From contig OY804586.1 of assembly GCA_963680875.1 (NCBI GenBank), positions 52,362,203 to 52,426,202 on the forward strand: a stretch of DNA of 64,000 bases. Direction: 5' to 3'. The notes beneath the pieces are model-generated. The model was not told the origin of the DNA, made no database searches, and worked only from the letters and a program-made list of their open reading frames with translations. Of this stretch, positions 21,039-31,696 are shown one piece after another. The position numbers were made by a program, and so were the translations under genes. Numbering within the stretch: position 1 is the first letter of the stretch; each line of letters begins with the position of its first letter. Origin of the DNA: Bathymodiolus brooksi (Eukaryota > Mollusca > Bivalvia > Mytilida > Modiolidae).

Positions 21039-21238
21039 AAGCACAATTCATGGATCTACTCGCACTCAGGTGCTTCGGATGGATAAATACTTCCTCTTCC
21101 AATAGTGGCACCCGTTGTGTTACGCTTGTTAAAATTATAAATCCGTTGAAAAGTCATCAAAAAGAAAATGATGGGATTTTGACCACGACGAACGTAATAT
21201 GTGCGTGTTAATTTGGGACACATATATTCAATAACATT

Positions 21239-21318
21239 TCACAAAGACCTGTTACGGTTCACAAAGACTTGTTACGGTTCACAAAGACCTGTTACGGTTC
21301 ACAAAGACCTGTTACGGT
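21239..21318. repeat. 20-bp minisatellite, 4 copies
   Basis: CACAAAGACCTGTTACGGTT repeated four times with one C/T change. Confidence 0.9.
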
Positions 21319-21691
21319 TAACAAAGAACGTACAACTTTCAAAGTGATAACTTCAACTTTGCTAATAAGAACCCTTGGTTCAGTAGCTTATTTGTTAGCA
21401 TCAAATGCAACCCTCTATGAAAAAAAACCCAGATAGGAACCACCAGCCCTGGAATATTTTATCAACTGAGAGACACATACTCCATATGCAGGTGCTGCTG
21501 GAATGTTGCTACATATAAATGAAAAGTTCACAATGGGAAAATTAAAATACATGTAATAAGATTACGTTATAAAGGAAGCACGACGTGTACGTACACTAAT
21601 ATAGCATATGGTTAAACAATATAACTTAAAACATTGATCAACTTACCATAACTTGTAAGTATAATTTACAATCAAACCTGTATATAAAGGG

Positions 21692-22053
21692 TATATATGA
21701 ATGAGTGATTGCTGTTTAACGCCAACTCAACATTTTTGTCAGCCATACCATGGCGAGAACAAGTACTTTTTAATGAGATGTTGAAGAAGTCCGCTTTGTA
21801 AGTTAGATACATACGTTTAGATGTATTTTTATAGTGCTAACTCACTGAAACAACAGCTGCGGAAAAACATATCGCCACACTCGGACACATTATCCTGATT
21901 TCGAGCCATACTCCACCTGTCTTTGCTCTTTCTCCTTAATGCTGCGTGCTTAGCGGAGAGGCAACAGATACCAATTCTACAGACTTTGGTTTGACCGAAC
22001 GATCTACCGCACTCGAGGTGAGCACGCTAACCATTATACCACCGATTCGGTTG
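21692..22053 (-). repeat. Type-C SINE with 13-bp TSD
   Basis: Full-length copy. TGTATATAAAGGG is duplicated at 21679-21691 and 22054-22066. The head, on the minus strand, reads CCGAATCGGTGGTATAATGG then TTAGCGTGCTCACC, a tRNA-like A-box. The left target 'acaatcaaacctgtata' is itself an end of the mariner-like MITE family. Confidence 0.82.
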
Positions 22054-22169
22054 TGTATATAAAGGGCTCTGGATGGAACCTGAAAATGTGCCCTTTGCGT
22101 ACAGTCTCCCTTAATATACATGTTAAGCCTACATACCACCATGATATAGCTGAACTATATTGATGAGGT

Positions 22170-22685
22170 TTGGTTAGGGCTATGGTGTTTAACGCCACTT
22201 TCAACAATATTTCATTTAGATCATGGCGGTCAGTTTTATTGGTTAATTGTCAATTGATTTGATTTGATTTATTGCTTAACGCCACTTTCAGCAATATTTC
22301 AGCTATATCATGGCGACCAATTTTAGTGGTGGAAGAAGCCGGAGTACCCGGAGAGAACCACCGACCATGGACAAGCAACTGGTAAACTTTATCACTTGCG
22401 GCTGCGAGTCGAGTGCACCCTTTTTGTAACTTACAAAGCCGGGCACGAACCCACGCCGTATTGGTGATAGGCTTGTATGAGTTGTTAGGTAATTCAATTA
22501 CCTAACTCATTGAGCCACCCGGGCCCTCAGTTTTATTAGTGGAGGAGCCCGGTGTCCACAGAGAAGAAAAGCACACCTACCGAAAGTCACTGACAAACTT
22601 TATTACACAATGTTATATCGAGTACACTTCGCCTGAGCGGGATTCTAACTCACAACGTTAGTGGTGATAGGTATTGATTGCATAG
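22170..22685 (-). repeat. Type-A SINE split by a type-B SINE
   Basis: Tail piece 22170-22242 and core/head piece 22527-22685. The interrupted consensus resumes across the inserted type-B copy. Confidence 0.75.
22243..22526 (-). repeat. Full-length type-B SINE nested in a type-A SINE, 13-bp TSD
   Basis: TCAGTTTTATTGG (22230-22242) and TCAGTTTTATTAG (22527-22539) flank it. The 3' end has a (GATTT)n-like tail; the head carries GGGCCCGGGTGGCTCAATGA and a GGTTCGTGCCC B-box. Confidence 0.85.
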
Positions 22686-22806
22686 GGTATTATTAGTAAT
22701 ACAATCAGTATATATCTAATGATATCTCTAAAATTAAAACAATGAAAGATCCCATAATGATTTAATAAAGTTCGTATTTTGTTTCATCGTTTATTCTTCT
22801 TCTTCT

Positions 22807-22854
22807 TCATATTCCCATTCCTTCTCCTCCAACAACTTCCGGGGGCATAAATGC
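22807..22854 (-). CDS. Secreted six-Cys protein, terminal exon
   Basis: Spliced in phase 0 after CCG, it reads [15 protein letters not shown] then TGA. A second frame stays open 14 nt further and ends in five glutamates before TAA at 22791, but no well-placed splice pair selects it. The acidic tail therefore remains an alternative, not the call. Confidence 0.5.
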   Translation of the reverse strand, partial: AFMPPEVVGGEGMGI

Positions 22855-25800
22855 CTGTAAAAAAAGGTTATACAAATAAAAACCATTCGGCATGTAATGT
22901 TCCACAGTTTAAAACACACAATTTGGAAGGTGGCAAATATTTGATTTTTTAGTAGAGGATGAATTGTTTCGAAGATTTTGAGCGAGAAAATTAGTGTAAA
23001 TCTCGTTGACAGACTCAAGAATCAAGTGTCGGTGACATGTTACAAGAGACTGCAACTGTGTCATCATATACCGGTATGGCAGTGGCGTAGCTTCCATTGA
23101 GGCAACCGAGGTAACTGCCTCGGTAAAAAAAATAACTGCATAAATAAATAAACAAATAATGTAAATTGCTCTAATATCATCTTTATTACTTAATAAGTAT
23201 AACAATGTAAGGTTGTGACTGACCAGTAATCAATGAATCCTGTTAAAAAAAATCGGAATTGGCAGAGGAGTAGTTTAACATGTGAAGAAAAAATATATTC
23301 AATAAACACGAGACCACCAAAATGGTTTATCACTATTTTTGTATGTTGCATTCAATAACTCGGCACTCCTTTAAGATACGTCGTTTCAATGGTAATGGAA
23401 TCAATACAATACAAATGTTATTCAAATAGTCCACGACCAGGGGCGGATCCAGGGGGGGGGGGGGGGGGGGGGTCACCCGGCGCGCGCCCCACCTACAATT
23501 GGAAAAAATATGATTTTTTTGGCGTAAAATCGTGTTTTTCAGACGAAATACCCCAAAAATTTTCCCGCCTCCCTCCGCTTGGCGCAATTTTTTTAAATGC
23601 GCCCCTCCTAGCTTGAAATCCTGGATCCGCCCCTGATGACTTCTTGTTTTAAAAAGAAAAAAAGGGTTTTCCTTACTTAAAATGACGGTGGTTTCTGGGG
23701 GAGGTGTTTCTGGGGGAGGGGAGAGACCCCCTGCCTCTGTAATATTTGTCCCCAAGCTATGGACAATCACAGAATCCACGAAAGTGCAAATTAATAATCT
23801 GATGTTGTGTCGCTAAAGATGTTAAAACAGTAAAACGGACTAGATGATCATTCACTACAGCATTGCTAGTTTGAAGCCACCGGGATGATCTCAAAATTAT
23901 CAGGCTTTCCTTATATTTGTACGTTATGCAAACAAAATACCTTCGCATGAAACATTATAATTCTTAATGACTGTTGAGCTTATAAATAAAGAATATTGGA
24001 AGCGACCTTTTTTTTTCTATAACTCGCTCATTCCAATCATCTACCACGATTTTGACAAATTCGGCATAGAAGTAAGCTAACAGCATATCAATGAGGCACT
24101 GTACATAGTTGTTTCTAGAAATCAATAACCTTAATATCAATAACTCGCAACATTTAGAAACTTGAAGTTATTGTCACTTAAAGATGTGATAAGGCGATGT
24201 TTTGTATAATGGTGACATCAGAGTCTTCATGAAATACACAAATTAATGAGTTTTAGACATATATTTGGTGTTTTAGTAATTGCTAAAAAGTGATTTCTGT
24301 TCAATCGTGCAAACAACATATTTCATTTTATTACAAATGTTCATGTAATAATTATCACCTCCTATGGCTAATAACCGTGAGCTTTCGGGGGAGGCGCTAC
24401 GCTCCCGGAGGATCACCTTTATTCACGGCACCAAGATTCTTCGTCTCTAATTACTTTGTGAGCATACTTCATTTAACCCTTGCTATACCACTCATGACTC
24501 AAGGTCAGGTTTCTGGAAGCCCTAACACAACTCAATTTGTGATTTCAAATCTCGTTCATGGAGAGGTGTACTCTATACAACATTTATTTGATAGAGTTTG
24601 CGACTGGTAAGTGGTTTTCTCGTGTACTCTGGTTTCCTCCACCAATAAAACTGACCGTCACGATATAACTGAAATATTGTTGAAAGTGGCGTTAAGAACC
24701 ATGAAGCATAAACCAAGCCACATAGGAGTAAATATTTGTTAAGAGGAGGCTCTTGAAAAGTGTATAAAATGAGTGTTTCGTGTTTGGAGAAATTCCTGGT
24801 TTGTTTGCATGATGTTTGATGGTGTTTTAACGCCACTTTCAACAATATTTTAGTTATATCGTGGCGGTCAGTTTTACTGGTGGAGGAAACCAGAGGACCC
24901 GGAGAAAACCACAGACCTGTTGCAAGTCACTGACAAACTTTATCACATAATGTTGTACACCTGAACGGGATTCGAACTCACAACATCAGTGGTGATAGGC
25001 ACTAATTGTATAGGTAGTTGTAAATCCAACTACCATACAATCACGTAACGACGGCCCCGCGAAAGTCCTGGTCCTTGTATGCTAAATGCATTGTACTCAC
25101 CGGACATTTTTCATAATGACATTGACAGCTGGTCATATCCTGTTTTGAACAGAGACCATTCTCATCTTCCTTACAGGCTGAACACTCAATGGATACGTTT
25201 TCTATAACTTAAATAAAACGCAAAACATCAAACATTTGTGTAAGGGTTATGTGTGTTTAACACTACTCTCAACAATTTTTTATTGGTGGAGGAAACCGGA
25301 GTACCAGGAGAAAACCACCGACCTGCCGCAAGTCACTGACAAACGTTATCACATAATGTTGTATCGAGTACAACCCCGCCTGAGTGGGATTCGAACTCAC
25401 AACTTTAGTAGTGATAGGTACTGATTGCATAGGTAAATCTAACTACCATACGATCACGACCACGGCGGCCCTTCAACGATTTGGTAAATTCCAAAATATT
25501 CTATAAAGTAACTAAAATAAATATATTTTAGTTTATTTTCGACTGGAGGCTGGGAATCAAGATATGATAAGGGCGAGGTTAATATTCCATTAACCAGTTT
25601 AATTCCTTCCTATTTTTCCTGAAAAAGAATCTCGTTCATGGCGAGGTGTACTCAACACAACATTATATTATAAAGTTTGTCAGTGACTTGCGATAGGTCG
25701 GTGGTTTTCTATGGGTACTACGGTTTCCTCCAGCAATAAAACTGACTCCACGATATAACTGTAATATTGTTGAAAGTGGCGTTAAACACTACAACTCTAA

Positions 25801-26881
25801 CCCTTTTTTTCATGACCTAAGATAGAACATCGACTAAGACATCCGTCTACTTCAATTGCTGTCATTTCAGTGTTTGAAAGTTTGAGTCTTGACAGAACAG
25901 TATTTGGTATTCAGTGCATGGCATAGGTGCCTGGGTGCCAACATTGGGTTGATTAGGGTGGGGTATGGGTATGACAATTTTGACCCACCCGACTTATTCC
26001 TGGTAAAAAATTATTAGCATATCGAGAGATATATGGGGTATGCATGCTTTGAAGGCAACTGATTTGTTTCCTTATATTTGCTTGTTAGTTTTGCAGCTTG
26101 ACCCTAACCTTCCGGTCATCTCCCAAATGATGCCTCCTCACTCTCTGGTCCGATTCTAAGGCGTGACCTCCACTTTTCGATCCACTTCTAAAGCTTAAGC
26201 CTATCTCCCCCCTTTCCCCCACTTTCCAGTCTATTATTAGTCTTGCTGCTACATGTTGTCCCTACTTTCTGGTCCGGTCCTAAAGCCTGTTCATCCCCAA
26301 CTTTCCAGTCCACTTCTTCGCCTCTCGTATTGTTATAGTTTGTCATGTTATTGACCTTTAATGTTTAATTTGATCTTTGATTTTCAACCCTTTATCTCTA
26401 TTTGTAAGTAGCTTATCGATGAAGTTCTTGTTTGTCATTTTGACCGCCAGGAAATAAGACTTCAAATTTATTCTAATTCGCTAAAAAAAACGGTTCCATG
26501 GCCATGGAGCGTGGTACTCTTCAAGCACGTTAGTCCACTGTCAGGCGTTAATGTCCGTATAATATTTACCTGACACCACCCCCCAATCAAGAGGACTCCC
26601 CTACCATAAGATTATTGTTATATTTTTACAGGGACGAGAGCCATTTTGTACGGTACTGTATAATAATAATATTAATTGTTGTTTTCCGAAGAAAAAAAAT
26701 GGACTGTTACGGTAAAATGTTATTGTTGGTTCTGCTTAAACAAATTTCCAAGATTTCCAAGGAAATTTTCTGTAAATAAAAAAAGAGTAAAGGAAAATAA
26801 TATACATTACTTACGCACTCCTCCATGAATTTGAGTAAGACATACTATGAGTAAAATTAACAGAAAAACTAATCGCGCCAT
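22807..26881 (-). CDS. Predicted 71-aa secreted six-cysteine protein gene (3 exons)
   Basis: The exons are 26815-26881, 25101-25201 and 22807-22854 (216 nt with stop, exactly 72 codons). Splice sites are C|GTAAGT, a ...TTATAG acceptor, CCG|GTGAGT and CTTTTTTTACAG, phases 1 and 0. Residues 1-20 are a clear signal peptide ([20 protein letters not shown]). The mature part has an NVS glycosylation sequon at residue 24 and six cysteines at 29, 32, 40, 48, 50 and 55 (C-x2-C-x7-C-x7-C-x-C-x4-C), then a Gly/Pro-rich cysteine-free tail ending at Ile71. An ATTAAA signal lies about 45 nt after the stop, and a TATA-like TATATTTAT lies about 70 bp upstream of the ATG. The even cysteine count suggests three disulfides and an extracellular role. 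I do not recognise the family and assign no function. It was missed by simple ORF scanning because every exon is short. Confidence 0.6.
23438..23635. mobile_element. 198-bp hAT-like MITE with CAGGGGCGGATCCAGG ends
   Basis: Perfect inverted CAGGGGCGGATCCAGG / CCTGGATCCGCCCCTG. Flanks ACGAC (23433-23437) and ATGAC (23636-23640) are a 5-bp TSD with one change. A 22-base G run lies just inside the left end. The same terminus is widespread in invertebrate MITEs. Confidence 0.8.
23641..24540. other. Intron of the six-Cys gene, no element recognised
   Basis: AT-rich, apart from a GC-rich GGGGGAGGCGCTACGCTCCC patch near 24,390. No exon seen. Confidence 0.4.
24549..24700 (+). repeat. Type-A SINE, 5'-truncated
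   Basis: From TCTCGTTCATGGAGAGGTGT to the tail GATATAACTGAAATATTGTT; the head is missing. Confidence 0.72.
24815..25060 (-). repeat. Type-A SINE, full length
   Basis: Tail AACGCCACTTTCAACAATAT at the left; B-box GGGATTCGAACTC near 24970; head ending ACGACGGCCCC. Adjoins exon 2 of the six-Cys gene. Confidence 0.8.
25101..25201 (-). CDS. Secreted six-Cys protein, exon 2 (cysteine module)
   Basis: Encodes all six mature cysteines ([13 protein letters not shown], then [10 protein letters not shown]). Only one of the three frames is open across the exon: the other two meet stops. It lies between two SINE copies, so it stands out as non-repeat sequence. Confidence 0.62.
25250..25472 (-). repeat. 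Type-A SINE with an internal deletion
   Basis: Lacks the 'atttcagttatatcatggcg' part between tail and core, otherwise complete to CACGGCGGCCC. B-box GGGATTCGAACTC intact. Confidence 0.75.
25628..25803 (+). repeat. Type-A SINE, 5'-truncated
   Basis: Starts at the same internal position as the copy at 24549 (TCTCGTTCATGGCGAGGTGT) and ends AAGTGGCGTTAAACACTAC. Confidence 0.72.
25804..26800. other. Intron 1 of the six-Cys gene, degenerate pyrimidine-rich repeats
   Basis: Between about 26,100 and 26,340 the phrase 'cttt.c.gtcc..ttctaa.gc' recurs four times, an old degenerate repeat. Otherwise nothing recognised. Confidence 0.4.
26815..26881 (-). CDS. Secreted six-Cys protein, exon 1 (signal peptide)
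   Basis: Encodes residues 1-22 plus one base. The hydrophobic core [11 protein letters not shown] is followed by a small-residue HGG cleavage region. The exon ends at C before GTAAGT. Confidence 0.65.
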
Positions 26882-26946
26882 CACATACGGCGGACAAACT
26901 TCGACTGACAGCCACAATCGTTAGTAGTGAGGTGTGTCTGCAGATA

Positions 26947-26955
26947 ATAAATATA
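26947..26955 (-). promoter_or_regulatory. TATA-like box upstream of the secreted six-Cys gene
   Basis: TATATTTAT on the minus strand, 66-74 bp upstream of the ATG at 26881. The spacing would allow a transcription start with a short 5' leader. Based on motif and position only. Confidence 0.3.
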
Positions 26956-27190
26956 CAATTTTAATACAGAGTAAGCACATATTGTGAAATGTTATGGGCT
27001 AGTTTGAAAAACAATTTTCCTGTGAAATTTTGTATTATCTACCACATACAAGGACAATAGAACAGACAGCAACAATGAATAATGGAAGATTACACGCTGC
27101 AGCTGTGGAAATAACGAATACAATAGTTGATGGTTATGACGCTTCACCAACCTCGATGACTCGATTGCCTTGATAATTGGAAAACCAAGT

Positions 27191-27298
27191 GTGAAAGTCC
27201 AATAACTATTAAAAATATTATACACCTTGGCCAGAGGTCCCCTAAAGTTTGAGGCCCTAGGCTTCAGCCAATTGAGCCTATAGGTAAATCTGGCACTG
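27191..27298. mobile_element. hAT MITE, right part only, at the array's left edge
   Basis: Same as the right third of the complete copies at the unit junctions, ending AAATCTGGCACTG. The left part is missing and unrelated unique sequence precedes it. Confidence 0.75.
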
Positions 27299-29273
27299 TA
27301 GGTTATCCACTATGATCCACGGTAAAGCTCTGCGTATTATATTCAGTCGGTTTGTGCCATGGGAAACGTTTCAGATGCGATGTATATGTCTGCTCTAAGA
27401 TTGGGTATCATGGACAAGTGCTTCGTCAGGTTTTGTCATTTGCATGACCTCATCATTTCACTAAAAGGAGAGGTTTGGGCCCATAAAACTAGTTTCACCC
27501 CGCCACTTTTTATTGAAAGTAAGCGGTCATATTTGTGTTAGGGGAATTGATCTGGCCTCATTCTGCGATTTTTCTATTAATAGCAACTGGCATGATTTTC
27601 CTAATCACAATATTTATTAATATTTTTCCACTTTATTTCTTTGTACAACATCTGAATAATTGAAAAAATTAAGATTTGAAGTTAACTGCCTTTCTAAAAC
27701 CAAAATATGGGTTCATATTCATAAGTTGGTAGGCACCTTTTTTGGGGGGAAATCTTTATTTTATGAAATAAGTAACTCAACTTGTTCTTTACCTTTTTTT
27801 CCATTAAATATTCAAAAACAACATAGCAAAAATGGGGCATATTTTCAATAGAAAATTTTTTATGGGTCTTTAAATAGGGGTACCCTCATACGTTTTTCAT
27901 GATAAATACACTAAAATGTAAAAAGAACAATATATTTTTTCACAATTTTCAATATTTTCGTTTAGCTTTGAAATATAAATAGACAATGATGTGTAATTAC
28001 CTCAATAATTATGATAATTTAAATGGGTGGTCATTACATTCTGTTTACATCTTTATGAAAAATGTACACAAAAAATGTATTCCTTATTTGACTGGTAAAT
28101 TTTCAAAGCTGTGCAGCAATAAAAAAAAGTCACTATGGTTTCAAAACATACCCTTATCCAAATATCCTTATACACTTAGCTAACTGGACAATATATGTGA
28201 AGTTCGAACTGCAGACTCATTTGGAGCATTCGAGTTCATGTCAGTCCGGAGTTTTAGTGGTGTTGTGATTATGCAATTTTTCCACCGAATTATCTCCCTT
28301 TGATGTCAACACGCATTTATTTTTGTGAAATAAATTATGTCAACGGGGAAAAATGATATTGAGCAATAAACTTTTATTATATGCTAAAATGAGTTGAAAT
28401 TTGTTAGAAATAATCACTGATTGGGCGTTTCCGACCTAAATCGTATATTTAAAATTAAATTTCCACTTCAAATTATGTTTTCACGAAGAAAATGCGTCTC
28501 TAATTTTATTTAATGCCCATAAACGCTTGATTTAATCATCCCTACATAATAATTTGCACATATTCGAAGCATTTGTACACGGGTCTCTTTACATAGCCTC
28601 GTAATAAATACCATGCAAATCATGTAAATGGGTGTCAACTTTTCTGAATTTTTCATTCATTGCATCGGGGCGCCACGATACAACTCATATATTGTTGAAA
28701 GTGGCGATAAATACCATAGCCCTAACCAGACCCTAACTCTAATATAATCTTCAACATTAAAATTGTCTTTATATCAATTCCACAAACATATATGTTAGAT
28801 AATTGATCTGCAGAGAACTGTAATATAGATCTGCCAAATTCTATAGATATGATAAAAAAAAAATCATTTTTTAGATTTTTTAAGAAAGTGACGCAATAGA
28901 ATAGGCAACAGCCTCCCCCATTTTGTACGTCAATTTCTTATTGATAAAGATTAAATTGCTTTATAAAATATTTATATTGCATAATTTTATAGGTTATCAG
29001 ATGATATTCCACTCCTGATTACATTCAGGGGCGTTGACAGTTGATGATAAGATTTAATTTTTTTTTACGTAGAAGTAAATAAGGTAAATCACTGTAACAT
29101 ATGTTCATATTATTGAATATATGCATGTATATTTTATCTTTAATTAATAATCTATATTCACATTAATTCTATTACATCGTATACATGTTGTACTTTTACT
29201 TTTAGGTATAGGGTACCGCCGTGGTCGTGATCGTATGACTTCATGCACCTGAGAAGTCTAAAGGCACCAAAGG

Positions 29274-29554
29274 ATTTATTGATTGATTGATTTTTGGTGT
29301 TTAACGCCACTTTCAGCAATATTTCAGCTACGACATGTGCGACCTATTTTAGTGGTGGAAGAAGCCGGAGTACCCAGAGAGAACCACCGACCATGGGCAA
29401 GCAACTGGTAAACTTTATCACTTGCGGCTGCGAGTCGAGTGCACCCTTTTTTGTAATTTACCAATTCGGGCGCGAAATCACGCCGTATTGGTGATATGCT
29501 TGTATGAGTTATTATGTAATCCAACTACCTAACTCATTGAGCCACCTGGGCCCT
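29274..29554 (-). repeat. Type-B SINE in U1
   Basis: TSD AAGGCACCAAAGG (29261-29273) and AAGACACAAAAAAGG (29555-29569). (GATT)n tail at the left, GGGCCCAGGTGGCTCAATGA head at the right. Confidence 0.8.
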
Positions 29555-29811
29555 AAGACACAAAAAAGGAACAATCAGAAGCAGCAATTCGAAGAAGAAC
29601 AGACAATACAAATGGTTAAAAGAAAAAGAAAAGACACAACTCTAAACTATTTATATACACGAACCCCATTAAAACCTCTGCTACGGAAGACTAGGCAGTT
29701 CCTGCTACACTAGTCACACCCGTCGTGTTACTCTAGTCACTAACCCGATGATAAGTCATAATTGAGGAAAGGATCGGATTGTGATTACGACAAACAGATC
29801 ATATCCGTGAT

Positions 29812-29966
29812 CACTAACAATATTTCAGTAATATCGTGTCAGCCATTTTTGGCGGAATAAACCGGAAGTACCCGGGGAAATCCAACGGTGTCAAGTCACT
29901 GATAACTCTATCACATAATACCAATGAATCAAATACACCTGATCACCGATAGGATTTCTAATCGTT
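29812..29966 (-). repeat. Degraded type-A SINE in U1 (copies near 39381, 48767, 58051)
   Basis: AACAATATTTCAGTAATATC, then a recognisable GGAAGTACCCGGGGAAATCC core and CAAGTCACTGATAACTCTAT. Older than the type-B copy beside it. Confidence 0.65.
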
Positions 29967-29998
29967 TAAATGTACTAACCATACACCATACAGCATCC

Positions 29999-30038
29999 AA
30001 ACACACACACACATACACATACACACACACACACACGT
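29999..30038. repeat. CA microsatellite in U1 (also 39568, 48953, 58238)
   Basis: (AC)n with two AT interruptions; length differs among the units. Confidence 0.85.
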
Positions 30039-30523
30039 TTTCCACGTTTTCCTAATTTCTTTTTATTCTTTGATTATTTTTAGCTTTGTCTGTTATATGT
30101 TAAAATTGTATTTTACTTGTTTTCTTGTTCATTCTCAACACAATGTAATGATAATTGTTTATATATTTATAGGAGAAGACTCCATAAGTTGGTAAAACTT
30201 GTGTTTGATCCTCCTTGTATCATTGATCAAATAAAATAATTATAGACTAAAACTGATAGAAACCGATCAAACTCACAGCTTTAGTGTTGATAATAACCGA
30301 TTGCATTACTCATTAGGTGCATATCTAATCATTAAGCAATCACATGACATGTGGATGAGTGATTCTCCCATTATTATGGAGTTTTAACCCCGCTGAACCA
30401 GTGGTGGAAAAATCTGTAATACTCTAGAGGATTAAAATGTCTCGTGCCTTTCCCCGCATGTTGTCAAATCGGTCCGCCAAAGGAATTTGAAATAAAGTTC
30501 GTGTTAAATAATGGGAGAAACAA

Positions 30524-30681
30524 ATTCTCCTTCAGTTGCCCATGTGGGTTACAATATTTCTCCATTCTTGAGAGTTAAATTAAAAATTTTAACCTCTCGC
30601 CTGACGGCTTGTGGTTAAAATTTTAAATTTAACTATCTTGAGTGGAGAAATATCGTATCCCACAGGCAACTGAGGGAGAAT
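30524..30681. repeat. 158-bp hairpin in U1
   Basis: Arms 30524-30594 and 30613-30681 with an 18-nt loop (TCTCGCCTGACGGCTTGT); outermost bases ATTCTCC / GGAGAAT. A few mismatches and one-base gaps. Confidence 0.75.
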
Positions 30682-30691
30682 CTATACGTAA

Positions 30692-31031
30692 CTGTTTTCT
30701 AGCGCCATATGCATATGAGCGATTCTTCAGCTAGTATCATGGCGAGAACAAGATGGATGCCAATGATATGATGAGGATCTCTGATTTCTACTAGATCAAC
30801 ACGCTTTTAAATTTGGATTTTATAGTGCTAGTTCACTGAAACTACAGTCCGGTGATAGACATGTCGCCCAACTCGGACACATTATTTTAATTTTTACTAA
30901 TGCTGCGAGTATAACGGTGAAACAGCATATACCATTCTTATAGCTTTTTGGTTTTTACACGACCAGTATACTCGAACTCATGGTTCACGCACGAGAGGCG
31001 AGCACGGCAGCCATTACACCACCGATACGAC
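30692..31031 (-). repeat. Type-C SINE in U1 (copies at about 40260, 49644, 58929)
   Basis: AGCTAGTATCATGGCGAGAA at the tail, TAGTGCTAGTTCACTGAAAC mid-way and GAGGCGAGCACGGCAGCCAT near the head; diverged from the consensus. Confidence 0.72.
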
Positions 31032-31229
31032 TCTTATTAGATGTGTAATTCAATTTATTGAAATGAAAATATATGTATATTATATGTTACTGTTTATTAA
31101 CTGCTTTGTGTTAGTCGTTGCTTTATAGCTATTTAACACATCAGTATAATTACTTTCCTGAAGCCTGAAAAAAAAGAAGAAGAAACAATTCACTTATCAG
31201 ACCTTGATATTACAATGTTAAGTGTCATA

Positions 31230-31527
31230 TAAGGGCTGTCCGTAAAGTTCGTGGACAATCTCTGTAATTTGTTATTTAATTTGTTGAAAAAAAAGAAATT
31301 GCATAGAAGTTACACATAATTTATACTGTGCTCCAGGTGCCCTATGACAGACATTACAAAATCGATTTAATTAAGTTAGGAAATTAAAATCTGATACAGA
31401 TTTTTTATATCTAACATCGCATTTAATTAAGGAATACAGGTACAGGTATCACTAACATTTTTGAAAAACACGTTGTTTTTTTTTAGGAAAATTGGGACCT
31501 GTCCACGATCTTTACGTACAGCCCTCG
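31230..31527. mobile_element. 298-bp mariner-type MITE in U1, TA TSD
   Basis: Inverted ends AGGGCTGTCCGTAAAGTTCG..GGACA and, reversed, AGGGCTGTACGTAAAGATCG..GGACA. TA at 31228-31229 and 31528-31529. An internal TTAATTAAG pair also faces inward. Confidence 0.7.
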
Positions 31528-31696
31528 TACATAGTTTAACACGAAATTCTTGTAGTCGTAATATGCTAAATAAACTCAGATAATATCAACAAAGGATGAA
31601 TTGTTGGTTTGGTGTCCGTCTGTCTGTCAACATTGTACTGTAATAAATATCCTTTCTTTATCTAACGTGTGTTGTGGTTAGTTTTGACATGATGTT

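Noticed and set aside
22791..22854. Acidic C-terminal frame ([12 protein letters not shown]) as the main end of the six-Cys protein
   Set aside because: Requires phase 2 at the exon 2 donor, but that exon ends in phase 0; the only phase-compatible AG inside the exon lacks a pyrimidine tract.
23080..23140. MITE left end with CAGTGGCGTAGC
   Set aside because: A typical terminus is visible, but no matching right end or TSD was found within the next kilobase.
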